Virus record (IMG/VR): IMGVR_UViG_3300036846_000769
Coordinates: 1-50,010 of that record
DNA from: a virus
DNA length: 50,010 nt
Reading direction: 5' to 3' (one strand)
Shown here: positions 14,616-20,576 of the stretch, in pieces
How the letters are laid out: every line of letters begins with the position of its first letter
Position numbering within the stretch: the first letter of the stretch is position 1
The notes under the pieces: generated by a model
The model's input: only the letters and a program-made list of their open reading frames with translations
The model's database searches: none
What the model was told of the DNA's origin: nothing
Translations under genes and position numbers: made by a program

Positions 14616-14690
14616 AGGCTCATCAGCGGGCGCCTCACGCCCGGACCCCGCGCCAGCGGCCAGAAATGGCCACCGGCCGGGGTTTCGCCT
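14616..14690 (-). ncRNA. type II hammerhead ribozyme C
   Basis: 75 nt on the minus strand. AGGC; GAAA; a long stem III (CCCCG with CGGGG, GCCGG with CTGGC, TGGCC with GGCCG, one bulged G, ATTTCT loop); T-C of the GTC triplet; stem I CGGGCG with CGCCCG, loop TGAGG; the textbook core CTGATGA; GCCT. All invariant hammerhead positions are present. Cleavage is predicted between 14644 and 14643. It begins three bases after the TAG stop of the upstream gene. Confidence 0.9.
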
Positions 14691-14693
14691 TGA

Positions 14694-15260
14694 CTAGGCC
14701 TCGACGCCCTCCCCGAACTTCGCCCGGTGCGCAGCCTCAAGCTTGGCCCACTCGGCGCGCGCCGCCGCCTTCAGGTTGGCGAGCGACTCGAACGACCAAT
14801 CCGAATGGCTGTAGCTGGACGAATCGGACTTGCGCGTCTGGCGCACGTAGAACGTCGCGCCGATCGCCTTCGCCACGGCGCCCAGATAGTCGCCAATCTC
14901 CTCGGAGACCTGAGCCTTGCGAAGCTCGCGCGTGATGCGATCGAACGTCTTCAGCATGCGCTTGCAGTCGCCAGCCTTGACGTAGCTCACGTCTTCGAAC
15001 TCAGCCGGACGAAGGAACGCGCCGCCGGACTTGTAATCGCTGCGGTAGGCGCGGATCACGAGCCCGTGAAGCATGAGCCCGTCAGCCGCCTTGGGCGCGC
15101 CGTAGTAGCTCAACTCGCCATCCAGCGAGGGATTGATCGGGTGCTCGGCGTCGCCCTCGCGCGCCATCACGCGAATGCAGAACGAGTCCGACTCGGCCCA
15201 CTTGTGGCCGGGTTCGATGCGGAAGCCATAGGTGCGGGCAGGCTTGGCAGTGGTATTCAT
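14694..15260 (-). CDS. hypothetical protein, first gene of ribozyme operon
   Basis: 188 residues, alpha/beta, no recognised family. The middle ('GDCKRMLKTFDRITRELRKAQ') is helical and the segment 'SDSSSYSHSDWSFESLANLK' is polar. It is the first gene downstream of the promoter at 15309-15338, with GGAGTCGAACCT before the ATG and a short CCGC/GCGG leader hairpin. Its position suggests it sets the start of the seven-gene transcript that the ribozymes would divide. Confidence 0.7.
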   Translation of the reverse strand: MNTTAKPARTYGFRIEPGHKWAESDSFCIRVMAREGDAEHPINPSLDGELSYYGAPKAADGLMLHGLVIRAYRSDYKSGGAFLRPAEFEDVSYVKAGDCKRMLKTFDRITRELRKAQVSEEIGDYLGAVAKAIGATFYVRQTRKSDSSSYSHSDWSFESLANLKAAARAEWAKLEAAHRAKFGEGVEA

Positions 15261-15308
15261 AGGTTCGACTCCAGTTGGGTTGCGACCGCTAGGCAGCGGC
15301 CTGTCCCC

Positions 15309-15338
15309 TAACTAGGTGATTGCGGGACAATCTGTCAA
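15309..15338 (-). promoter_or_regulatory. promoter of the ribozyme-bearing operon
   Basis: -35 TTGACA (15333-15338), 18-base spacer, -10 TAGTTA (15309-15314) on the minus strand. GGGACA/TGTCCC hexamers lie in the spacer (15324-15329) and next to the -10 (15302-15307), so whatever binds those sites could regulate this promoter. The -10 is a weak match. Confidence 0.5.
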
Positions 15339-15427
15339 GATGGTCAATGCAAATAAAGTCAGCATCGCGACCGTTCTCCGGACTCCTTATTAGTATGTCC
15401 CTATAGCGACCGCGAGAACGCGCCTTT

Positions 15428-15496
15428 TGTCCCGCGCTTGTCCCGGGACAGGATAGGGACATCGCAGGGACACATCAGCGGGACATCGCCGGGACA
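15428..15496. repeat. seven GGGACA sites at about 11-bp spacing
   Basis: TGTCCC at 15428 and 15439, then GGGACA at 15445, 15456, 15467, 15480 and 15491. Steps are 11, 6, 11, 11, 13 and 11 bases, so nearly all sites face the same side of the helix. The two orientations meet in the perfect palindrome TGTCCCGGGACA at 15439-15450. This is typical of iterons or of a cooperative operator; the region between the minus operon and the terminase genes is a plausible origin. The binding protein is unknown. Confidence 0.65.
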
Positions 15497-15526
15497 AAGG
15501 ACTCGGACACGCTTAAATAAGCGGGA

Positions 15527-15611
15527 TGGTAGGCGACCGGGGACTCGAACCCCGCTAGCGCAAAGGCACGGCGTTTACAGCGCCACTCGGTCACCTGACC
15601 TGTCGTCGCCC
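15527..15611 (-). tRNA. tRNA-Tyr-like gene (anticodon GTA)
   Basis: 85 nt. The acceptor GGGCGAC pairs with GTCGCCT, followed by A and an encoded CCA. The anticodon arm is TGGCG with CGCCG around CTGTAAA (anticodon GTA). A long variable arm and a T arm CGGGG/CCCCG with TTCGAGT loop follow, all right for bacterial tRNA-Tyr. The D arm is odd: instead of the usual stem around a GG-containing loop there is only GGTC-AGGT-GACC, and positions 8-9 are GA rather than TA. It may be a functional phage variant or a decaying gene. Confidence 0.65.
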
Positions 15612-16009
15612 GCAGCCGCCCTCATAGCAGGCGCCGGGAGTTGGCTAAACTGATCTCAAAAACGACCCCGGTTTAGCCAATTGGATCAAAACGAGAACGG
15701 CGTTGGAAGGCGTCTGAAGGGCGTTGGAAGCTCGATTCGGCCCCAAACCGTCTGTCTCGCAATACCCGTTTAAACGGACGGGAATGGCCCTAGGACGCCC
15801 GTTTTATTTTTGGGGCATAGGATACCGGACTTGCACGCAACGCCAGTCCTTGGCCTTCTCTCGCGATTTTAGCGATTCTCGTTTTTTCGCACTTAATGCC
15901 AGTTCTTAATGTTGCGGTTGAAGTGATCGGCGCTAAGCCATTGACGTTATCGTAATTCCGAGTGGTCGAGTTTCGGCTTATTCCGGGGATATCCGAAAGC
16001 CAGCGCTGA
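15612..16009. other. 398-bp non-coding region with inverted repeats
   Basis: No credible gene on either strand. Contents: a perfect 10-bp inverted repeat (TTGGCTAAAC at 15641-15650, GTTTAGCCAA at 15671-15680); three head-to-tail copies of a 10-base unit like CGTTGGAAGG at 15701-15730; the 12-bp palindrome CCGTTTAAACGG at 15766-15777; and an ACGGG...CCCGT hairpin followed by TTTATTTTT near 15777-15814, a possible plus-strand terminator. It is more AT-rich than its surroundings, as expected of an origin or regulatory region. Confidence 0.5.
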
Positions 16010-16219
16010 TTACTCAGTGATATCAATCGGTTGTTCAGGCTCAGGCTCCGCCTTAGCTCGCCGCAATTTGTAGTCGCTCTCGGCTTGCAGTCGCGGCTCG
16101 CGCCGTTCCATCACCGCCGCCTCGCGCTGGTAGGCCTCCGCATAGCCCTCGATCGCCGAGACGAGTCGAGCGGCCAGCCCGCGCCAATATGGGTCGTCCC
16201 AAGGAGTCTTGTCGGTCAT
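16010..16219 (-). CDS. small hypothetical protein
   Basis: 69 residues, helical, highly charged ('YQREAAVMERREPRLQAESD'), opening 'MTDKTPWDDPYWRGLAARLV'. Its ATG overlaps the stop of the zinc-binding gene upstream (TAATG). No family recognised; possibly a coiled coil. Confidence 0.6.
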   Translation of the reverse strand: MTDKTPWDDPYWRGLAARLVSAIEGYAEAYQREAAVMERREPRLQAESDYKLRRAKAEPEPEQPIDITE

Positions 16220-16410
16220 TAGTCGCTTCCCTTCGCTCGCTCGATTGCGGCGGCGCGCGCCGCATAGAGGCGTTCAACGTGAACCCGGGTCCGCGCTCGG
16301 CGCTTGCCTCGGCAGACCTTCCCCGGCTGCGCCAGACAGTTGGGACAGGTCACCAAGAGGGCGCCAATGCGCGACCATGCGCGGCCCGCTGACGGTCGTT
16401 TGGTTCGCAT
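16219..16410 (-). CDS. small zinc-finger protein
   Basis: 63 residues. 'VTCPNCLAQPGKVCRGKRRA' followed by 'RVHVERLYAARAAA' matches the C-x2-C-x7-C...H pattern of a short zinc-binding domain common in actinobacterial and phage proteins (CPxC-x-A-x-PGxxC...H). The ATG at 16410 has no clear ribosome-binding site. It is coupled to the gene at 16010. Confidence 0.62.
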   Translation of the reverse strand: MRTKRPSAGRAWSRIGALLVTCPNCLAQPGKVCRGKRRARTRVHVERLYAARAAAIERAKGSD

Positions 16411-17146
16411 GGGGTGCAAGATAGGCCCAACCTTGCAGCAAACGCCAGTGAGCAAATCAGGGCGTTAGCGGGCGCGCCCCGATCAAATTTCAAGAGCGGT
16501 CAGCATGGCGACGCAAATCGCCATGTCCCTCTTGACACGACCCAATTAAATCCTCCTCAAACTCCACCTACGCTGCCGGACTTGAACCGTCTCAAGTGGC
16601 GGAGACGGCGAAGCGGAGCGCTCGACGTAGTCGATCGACGGCGTAGCCCAGTCAGCTAACCGATATCGTTAGCACCCAGAGCCGCGAACCTCGCACCCTA
16701 CGTCCCGCTCACGTCCCCGCTGCGCCGGGACAAACCGCTGCGCTCGCTCCTCCGTCGCGTTCGTCCCGCCTTGCTCCCCTTTCCCAGAGGCAGCGCGAGC
16801 CCTCCACCTCGGTGGATTCGAGAGCGACGAGTCCTGCCTGTTGGCGCTCTAAACGAGGGTCGAATGGCGTCCCGCGCTTGTCCCGCGCTCGACCGCGCTG
16901 CGCACCGCGTAAACAGGCGCTAAGTGCTTGATGTTGCTCATGGTGCGTCTCTGTATCTGGAGATAGCGGGACATGCATATAACGCATGGCGCACACAGGT
17001 GGGGCATGCGGTTGTATGGGCTATGTGAATGCAACCAGTGGGTGACGAGAGGGGGGGGGGAGGCCCGGTCTCGAAGTTTTAGGCTTGAAGCCCTCTCCGA
17101 AAAATATTGCTATGTTTGCACGGGTTGTTCAGAGCGGACATGTGAG
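16411..17146. other. 736-bp gene-poor region ahead of the terminase genes
   Basis: No confident gene. It holds an 8-bp inverted repeat (CATGGCGA at 16504-16511, TCGCCATG at 16518-16525) resembling the box upstream of the minus-strand promoters. Further TGTCCC/CGTCCC/GGGACA sites include pairs 11 bases apart at 16701/16712 and 16868/16879; the second pair shares GTCCCGCGCTTGTCCCG with 15429-15445. There is a run of ten G at 17051-17060 and a weak possible promoter near 17085-17115. Small minus-strand frames (for example 16849-16941) have weak ribosome-binding sites and are not called. Confidence 0.5.
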
Positions 17147-17704
17147 ATGGGTGCGCGGCGGCCGAAGACGGCGGAGCAGCAGTTGGAGCTGGAGCGGCAA
17201 GCGAAGGAGCTTGAGGGGGCGATTGAGGCGATGAGCGGGAACGGGATGAGTCCGCAGCAGATCACGTTGCTGACGGGGATTAAGCCGGAGCGTTTGTACC
17301 GGAAGTACAAGGACGTGATGATTAGGGGGGCGGCGAAGCGGACGAATGAGATGGCGGAATCCGCCTTCCTCATGGGCGTTGGGGGGCCGGAGAAGAACTG
17401 GCGGCAGGCGGATGCTGGGATGGCGAAGTTTTGGTTGGAGCGGATGGGTGGGCCGAGTTGGGCGGCGCCGAGGCCGAACGATCAGCAGGGGCCGGATTTG
17501 ACGCGGTTGAGTGTTCCGCAGTTGATTGAGTTGGAGAAGGCGTTGCGACCGCTCGCCAGAGGTCCGGTGATGATTGATGGGGCGATCGAGCAATCTACCG
17601 AGCCACGAGGCGGTGGTGGCGGAGCTGATGAGCCGGGAGCTGGGGCTCAACCGGATGGAGGCGTCGGAGTCGATCTCGACGGTGAGGGAGAAGTGCCGGG
17701 TTAG
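17147..17704 (+). CDS. terminase small subunit
   Basis: 185 residues. A helical N-terminus (KTAEQQLELERQAKELEGAI) leads to a helix-turn-helix-like segment ('MSPQQITLLTGIKPERLYRK'), the usual DNA-recognition part of small terminase subunits, then a central oligomerisation region. The last 40 residues are Gly-rich and overlap the large-subunit gene in another frame. ATG at 17147 is preferred, but the frame is open back to 16973 through the G10 run, so a longer product cannot be excluded. It recognises the packaging site and regulates the large subunit. Confidence 0.75.
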   Translation: MGARRPKTAEQQLELERQAKELEGAIEAMSGNGMSPQQITLLTGIKPERLYRKYKDVMIRGAAKRTNEMAESAFLMGVGGPEKNWRQADAGMAKFWLERMGGPSWAAPRPNDQQGPDLTRLSVPQLIELEKALRPLARGPVMIDGAIEQSTEPRGGGGGADEPGAGAQPDGGVGVDLDGEGEVPG

Positions 17705-19238
17705 CCTCGCCAATTTTGTACAGGAGGCGTGGCACGTATTGGAGCCGCGAAGAACCTATGTTCACGGGTGGATGGTTGACGCGATTTGCGAGCATTTGGA
17801 GTGCGTCTCGAGTGGGCTGATCACCCGGCTTCTGATCAACGTGCCTCCCGGCAGCATGAAGTCGCTTTTGGTGAATGTGTTTTGGCCCGCGTGGGAGTGG
17901 GGGCCGAAGGGGCTGACCAGCTATCGGTACATCAGCACGAGCTTCGCGGAGTCGGCGGTGGTGCGGGACGTCCGCAAGACGCGGATGCTGTTGACGAGTG
18001 ATTGGTACCAGCGGCATTGGCCGCATGTTGAGCTGACGCGGGCGGGCGAGCTGAGTTTCGAGAACACGCTCACGGGCACCAGAGACGGGGTGGCGTTCGG
18101 TTCGCTGACCAGCCGACGCGGCGACCGGCTGATGATTGATGATCCGCACTCGGTGGAGAAGGCGGAGTCGGCGCTCGACCGGGAGCGCGCCACCCGAAGG
18201 TTTCGCGAGGGCGCGGTGAACCGGCTCAACGATCAGGCGAAGAGCGCGATCGTGATCATCATGCAGCGGCTGCACGAGGCGGACATTTCGGGCATCGTGC
18301 AGGAGTTCATGCCGGATTACGTGCAGCTGGTGCTGCCGATGGAATACGAGAGCGGGCGCCATTGCGAGACGCAGATCGGATTCTCGGATCCGAGGCGCTC
18401 GGACGGCGAGCTGTTGTTTTCCGAGCGGTGGCCGCGCGAGGAGGTCGAGAAGCTCAAGCGCGACATGGAGAAGTTCGCTTACGCTGGGCAGTATCAGCAG
18501 CGGCCGGCGCCGCGAGGCGGGGGCTTGTTTCCGTACAACGGCTGGGAGCTATGGAGTCGCAACGTCGCGCGGACTTATGGGCGCAACGAGACGCAATATC
18601 CGGATCTCGACTACATCGTCGGCTCGCTCGATCCGGCGTATGGCGAGAAGCAGGCCAACGACTATTCGGCGTTTGTGGTGGTTGGGGCGTGGACGAATCA
18701 TCGCGGGGTTCAGCAGGCGATGCTGATGGCGTGCTGGCAGAAGCGGCTGCCGGTGGCGGAATTGGTCGAGGAGATCATCAAGTCGTGCCGCAAGCTCAAG
18801 GTGCATCGGCTGCTGATCGAGAACAAGGCGAGCGGAATCAGCGTGGCGCAGGAGATCTCGCGGCTGACCAAGGACGAGGAGTTTGCGGTGCAGCGGATCG
18901 ATCCGGGCAACATGGACAAGCACGCGCGGGCGAACGCGCTGACGCATTTGTGGGGCGAGGAGGAGGCCGACGGCTCGACCCGCAAGGGGGTGATGTGGGT
19001 TCCGGGGCAGACGCAGGAATCGGGCGCGGTGTGGCCGCGCGACTGGGCTGAGCTGTGCATGGCGCAGTGCGCCAGCTTCCCCAAGGGCAAGCATGACGAC
19101 ATCCCGGACGCGGTCTGTCAGGCGCTCAAGTTTTTGCGCGATCGGGGCTTGCTGAAGAAGTCGAGCGAGGTGGCGATGGAGGAATATCAAGAGCTGCTGG
19201 CGCCGCCGACTCCGCCGATGCCGCTCTATCCGATCTGA
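17577..19238 (+). CDS. terL: terminase large subunit
   Basis: 553 residues. ATPase domain: Walker A-like 'NVPPGSMKS' (89-96), Walker B 'DRLMIDDPHS' (Asp188/Asp189). Nuclease domain: 'VGSLDPAYGEKQANDYSAF', 'RLLIENKASG' and 'KHDDIPDAVCQALKF', the three acidic clusters of the RNase H-like nuclease. This motor translocates DNA into the prohead and cuts it. ATG at 17577 overlaps the small-subunit gene by 128 bases; a later start (GTG at 17611 region or an internal Met) would shorten this, so the start is uncertain. Confidence 0.93.
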   Translation: MGRSSNLPSHEAVVAELMSRELGLNRMEASESISTVREKCRVSLANFVQEAWHVLEPRRTYVHGWMVDAICEHLECVSSGLITRLLINVPPGSMKSLLVNVFWPAWEWGPKGLTSYRYISTSFAESAVVRDVRKTRMLLTSDWYQRHWPHVELTRAGELSFENTLTGTRDGVAFGSLTSRRGDRLMIDDPHSVEKAESALDRERATRRFREGAVNRLNDQAKSAIVIIMQRLHEADISGIVQEFMPDYVQLVLPMEYESGRHCETQIGFSDPRRSDGELLFSERWPREEVEKLKRDMEKFAYAGQYQQRPAPRGGGLFPYNGWELWSRNVARTYGRNETQYPDLDYIVGSLDPAYGEKQANDYSAFVVVGAWTNHRGVQQAMLMACWQKRLPVAELVEEIIKSCRKLKVHRLLIENKASGISVAQEISRLTKDEEFAVQRIDPGNMDKHARANALTHLWGEEEADGSTRKGVMWVPGQTQESGAVWPRDWAELCMAQCASFPKGKHDDIPDAVCQALKFLRDRGLLKKSSEVAMEEYQELLAPPTPPMPLYPI

Positions 19239-19251
19239 AGGAGGCGAAGCG

Positions 19252-19476
19252 ATGGACATCGGTTGGGCGGTGAAGCAGCTTTGGTTTGGCGACCGGGTGC
19301 GGCGCTCGGGCTGGAACGGCAAGGGCATGTGGCTGGCGCTTGAACAGCCGGGTGAGAACACCGGCAACAAGATGACGCTGCCCTACGTGTTCATGTTCAC
19401 CGCGCAGGGCGACCTCGTGCCGTGGCTGTGCTCGCAGACCGATTTGCTGGCGACCGATTGGGAGGCCGTCGAGTGA
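19252..19476 (+). CDS. tad2: Tad2-like anti-Thoeris protein (DUF2829)
   Basis: 74 residues, the usual length of DUF2829 proteins. 'RRSGWNGKGMWLAL' (17-30) and 'LVPWLCSQTDLLATDW' (55-70) match the family's W-x-GKGM and PWL-x-SQTDLLA-x-DW signatures. Known Tad2 proteins form tetramers that sequester the gcADPR signal of Thoeris defence; some bind other cyclic nucleotides. AGGAGG stands 8 bases before the ATG. It follows the terminase gene and is coupled to a tiny membrane-protein gene (GTGA at 19473). Ligand range cannot be read from sequence. Confidence 0.85.
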   Translation: MDIGWAVKQLWFGDRVRRSGWNGKGMWLALEQPGENTGNKMTLPYVFMFTAQGDLVPWLCSQTDLLATDWEAVE

Positions 19477-19574
19477 TCGACGCGCACCAGTTTCCGTATC
19501 CGGCTCTGTTTCAGGGAATCGCCCTGATCGTCGTTTGCGTGGGCTGGGTCGTCTACATGGTGGTGCGGCGGTGA
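19473..19574 (+). CDS. 33-residue membrane peptide
   Basis: GTG-started frame MIDAHQFPYPALFQGI then ALIVVCVGWVVYMVVRR: a polar N-terminus and one hydrophobic helix of about 20 residues ending in two Arg, so likely N-out with its basic C-terminus in the cytoplasm. GTGA overlap with the Tad2-like gene, and the next gene starts 4 bases after its stop. Support is positional; function unknown. Confidence 0.55.
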   Translation: MIDAHQFPYPALFQGIALIVVCVGWVVYMVVRR

Positions 19575-19578
19575 TGTG

Positions 19579-19824
19579 ATGCGCGAGATTGGCCCGACTA
19601 TCACCCCCGCTGGGGCGCTTGAGAATCAGGTCGAGTTTCGCTTCCGGTTTGCTGAGCGGATGGTCGAGCAGGCGGCGTGCGAGCTGCATGATGGGCGGAC
19701 GTCGTCGGCGCGCACGTTCATCGTCGGGGCGATGGATCAGCTGGACGCGGCGCAGAGCTTGATCTGGGAGTTTGAGCACGGCGGCGGGCGCGGGCGCGTC
19801 CTCCAACGTGGTCAAAAAAATTAA
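19579..19824 (+). CDS. hypothetical protein, 81 residues
   Basis: Helical ('EFRFRFAERMVEQAACELHD', 'FIVGAMDQLDAAQSLIWEFE') with a basic, Gly/Arg-rich C-terminus. A GTG codon directly precedes the ATG. It is the last plus-strand gene before the converging tRNA-Phe, 5 bases from the tRNA's 3' end. No family recognised. Confidence 0.6.
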   Translation: MREIGPTITPAGALENQVEFRFRFAERMVEQAACELHDGRTSSARTFIVGAMDQLDAAQSLIWEFEHGGGRGRVLQRGQKN

Positions 19825-19829
19825 CGTGG

Positions 19830-19905
19830 TGGTGGACAGCGATGGAATCGAACCACCGACGCTCGCGCCTTCAACGCGACGCTCTACCGACTGAGCTAGC
19901 TGTCC
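19830..19905 (-). tRNA. tRNA-Phe (anticodon GAA)
   Basis: 76 nt with a full cloverleaf. Acceptor GGACAGC/GCTGTCC then A and encoded CCA; D stem GCTC/GAGC; anticodon arm TCGCG/CGCGA around TTGAAGG (anticodon GAA); T arm GGTGG/CCATC with TTCGATT loop. It starts on the base after the endolysin stop codon, so it must be processed out of the endolysin mRNA or be made from a promoter inside that gene. Confidence 0.93.
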
Positions 19906-20490
19906 CTATTTCTTGCACCGGACGTAAGCGGCGGCCATTTTCTTGTCGTAGGCGTTTTGCGCGTAGGCCGGACCGTTGTAGCCGCGCGCGAAGGTCGACC
20001 AGTCCTTGAGCCGGAGCGGGCCGTCGAGCTTGTTGGCCTTGATGAAGGCGACGAAGGCGTCGAGATGCGCGCCCGCCCCGCCGGTCCACATGGCGTCGAC
20101 GAAGCTCTGGCTGTCGTCGAATCCGCAATCTTTGTGGTTGCGGCCGAGAATCTGAAACATGCCCCAGCTGCACGCCTTGTTGGCGGCGTCGGCGTTGAGC
20201 GCGCGGGCGTCTTCGTAACGATTGTGCTGATGCGCGCCGCCTGCGCCATAGAGCGCTTTGTTCCACCTCGGCGTCGAGAGCGGGGATCCGTGCCGGTCCT
20301 TGGCTTTGGCGTGTTTGCCGCCGGATTCGGCGTGAAAGACATGCGCTTCGAAGAGGATGGATGGCCGCCCGTCTGGCAGAAACCCGGCGCCAGCGCTCTC
20401 GACCTCGGCGACCGCCTTGATGGCGCAGATCTCGACGTCGAGCGCTTTCGCGGCTCGTGCAAAATCGTCGTCTGTGAGGGTCGTGGCCAT
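19906..20490 (-). CDS. N-acetylmuramidase-type endolysin (DUF3380)
   Basis: 194 residues. 'CAIKAVAEVESAGAGFLPDG' followed by 'RPSILFEAHVFHAESGG' is the signature of the DUF3380 N-acetylmuramidase family; the Glu in 'AEVESAG' is the likely catalytic acid. 'CSWGMFQILGRNHKDCGF' and the C-terminal 'FARGYNGPAYAQNAYDKKMA' complete the domain. No signal peptide or transmembrane segment, so a holin would have to release it. It degrades peptidoglycan at lysis. It is transcribed opposite to the structural genes, in front of tRNA-Phe. Confidence 0.9.
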   Translation of the reverse strand: MATTLTDDDFARAAKALDVEICAIKAVAEVESAGAGFLPDGRPSILFEAHVFHAESGGKHAKAKDRHGSPLSTPRWNKALYGAGGAHQHNRYEDARALNADAANKACSWGMFQILGRNHKDCGFDDSQSFVDAMWTGGAGAHLDAFVAFIKANKLDGPLRLKDWSTFARGYNGPAYAQNAYDKKMAAAYVRCKK

Positions 20491-20576
20491 CTATCCCTCG
20501 CGTCACGGCTGCGTTAACGACGGGGTGCATACAACTTTGCGGCCCGATTCCGGACCGAAAGAGGAGAAACGCCATC

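Noticed and set aside
15261-15310. Possible fourth hammerhead in the leader of the first gene of the ribozyme operon
   Set aside because: It has a CCGC/GCGG hairpin and GGAGTCGA but no GAAA after a stem II strand and no CTGANGA, and it lies just after a promoter rather than between genes.
16563-16660. tRNA-like stretch on the minus strand (GGTTCAAGTCC with a CTACGC/GCGTAG acceptor-like pairing)
   Set aside because: T stem has a mismatch, no D arm with GG loop and no clear anticodon arm, and no CCA; too degenerate to call.
16709-16996. 95-residue minus-strand frame before the terminase genes
   Set aside because: Composition is Arg/Gly/Ala shadow-like, no ribosome-binding site, and it covers the GGGACA-type sites.
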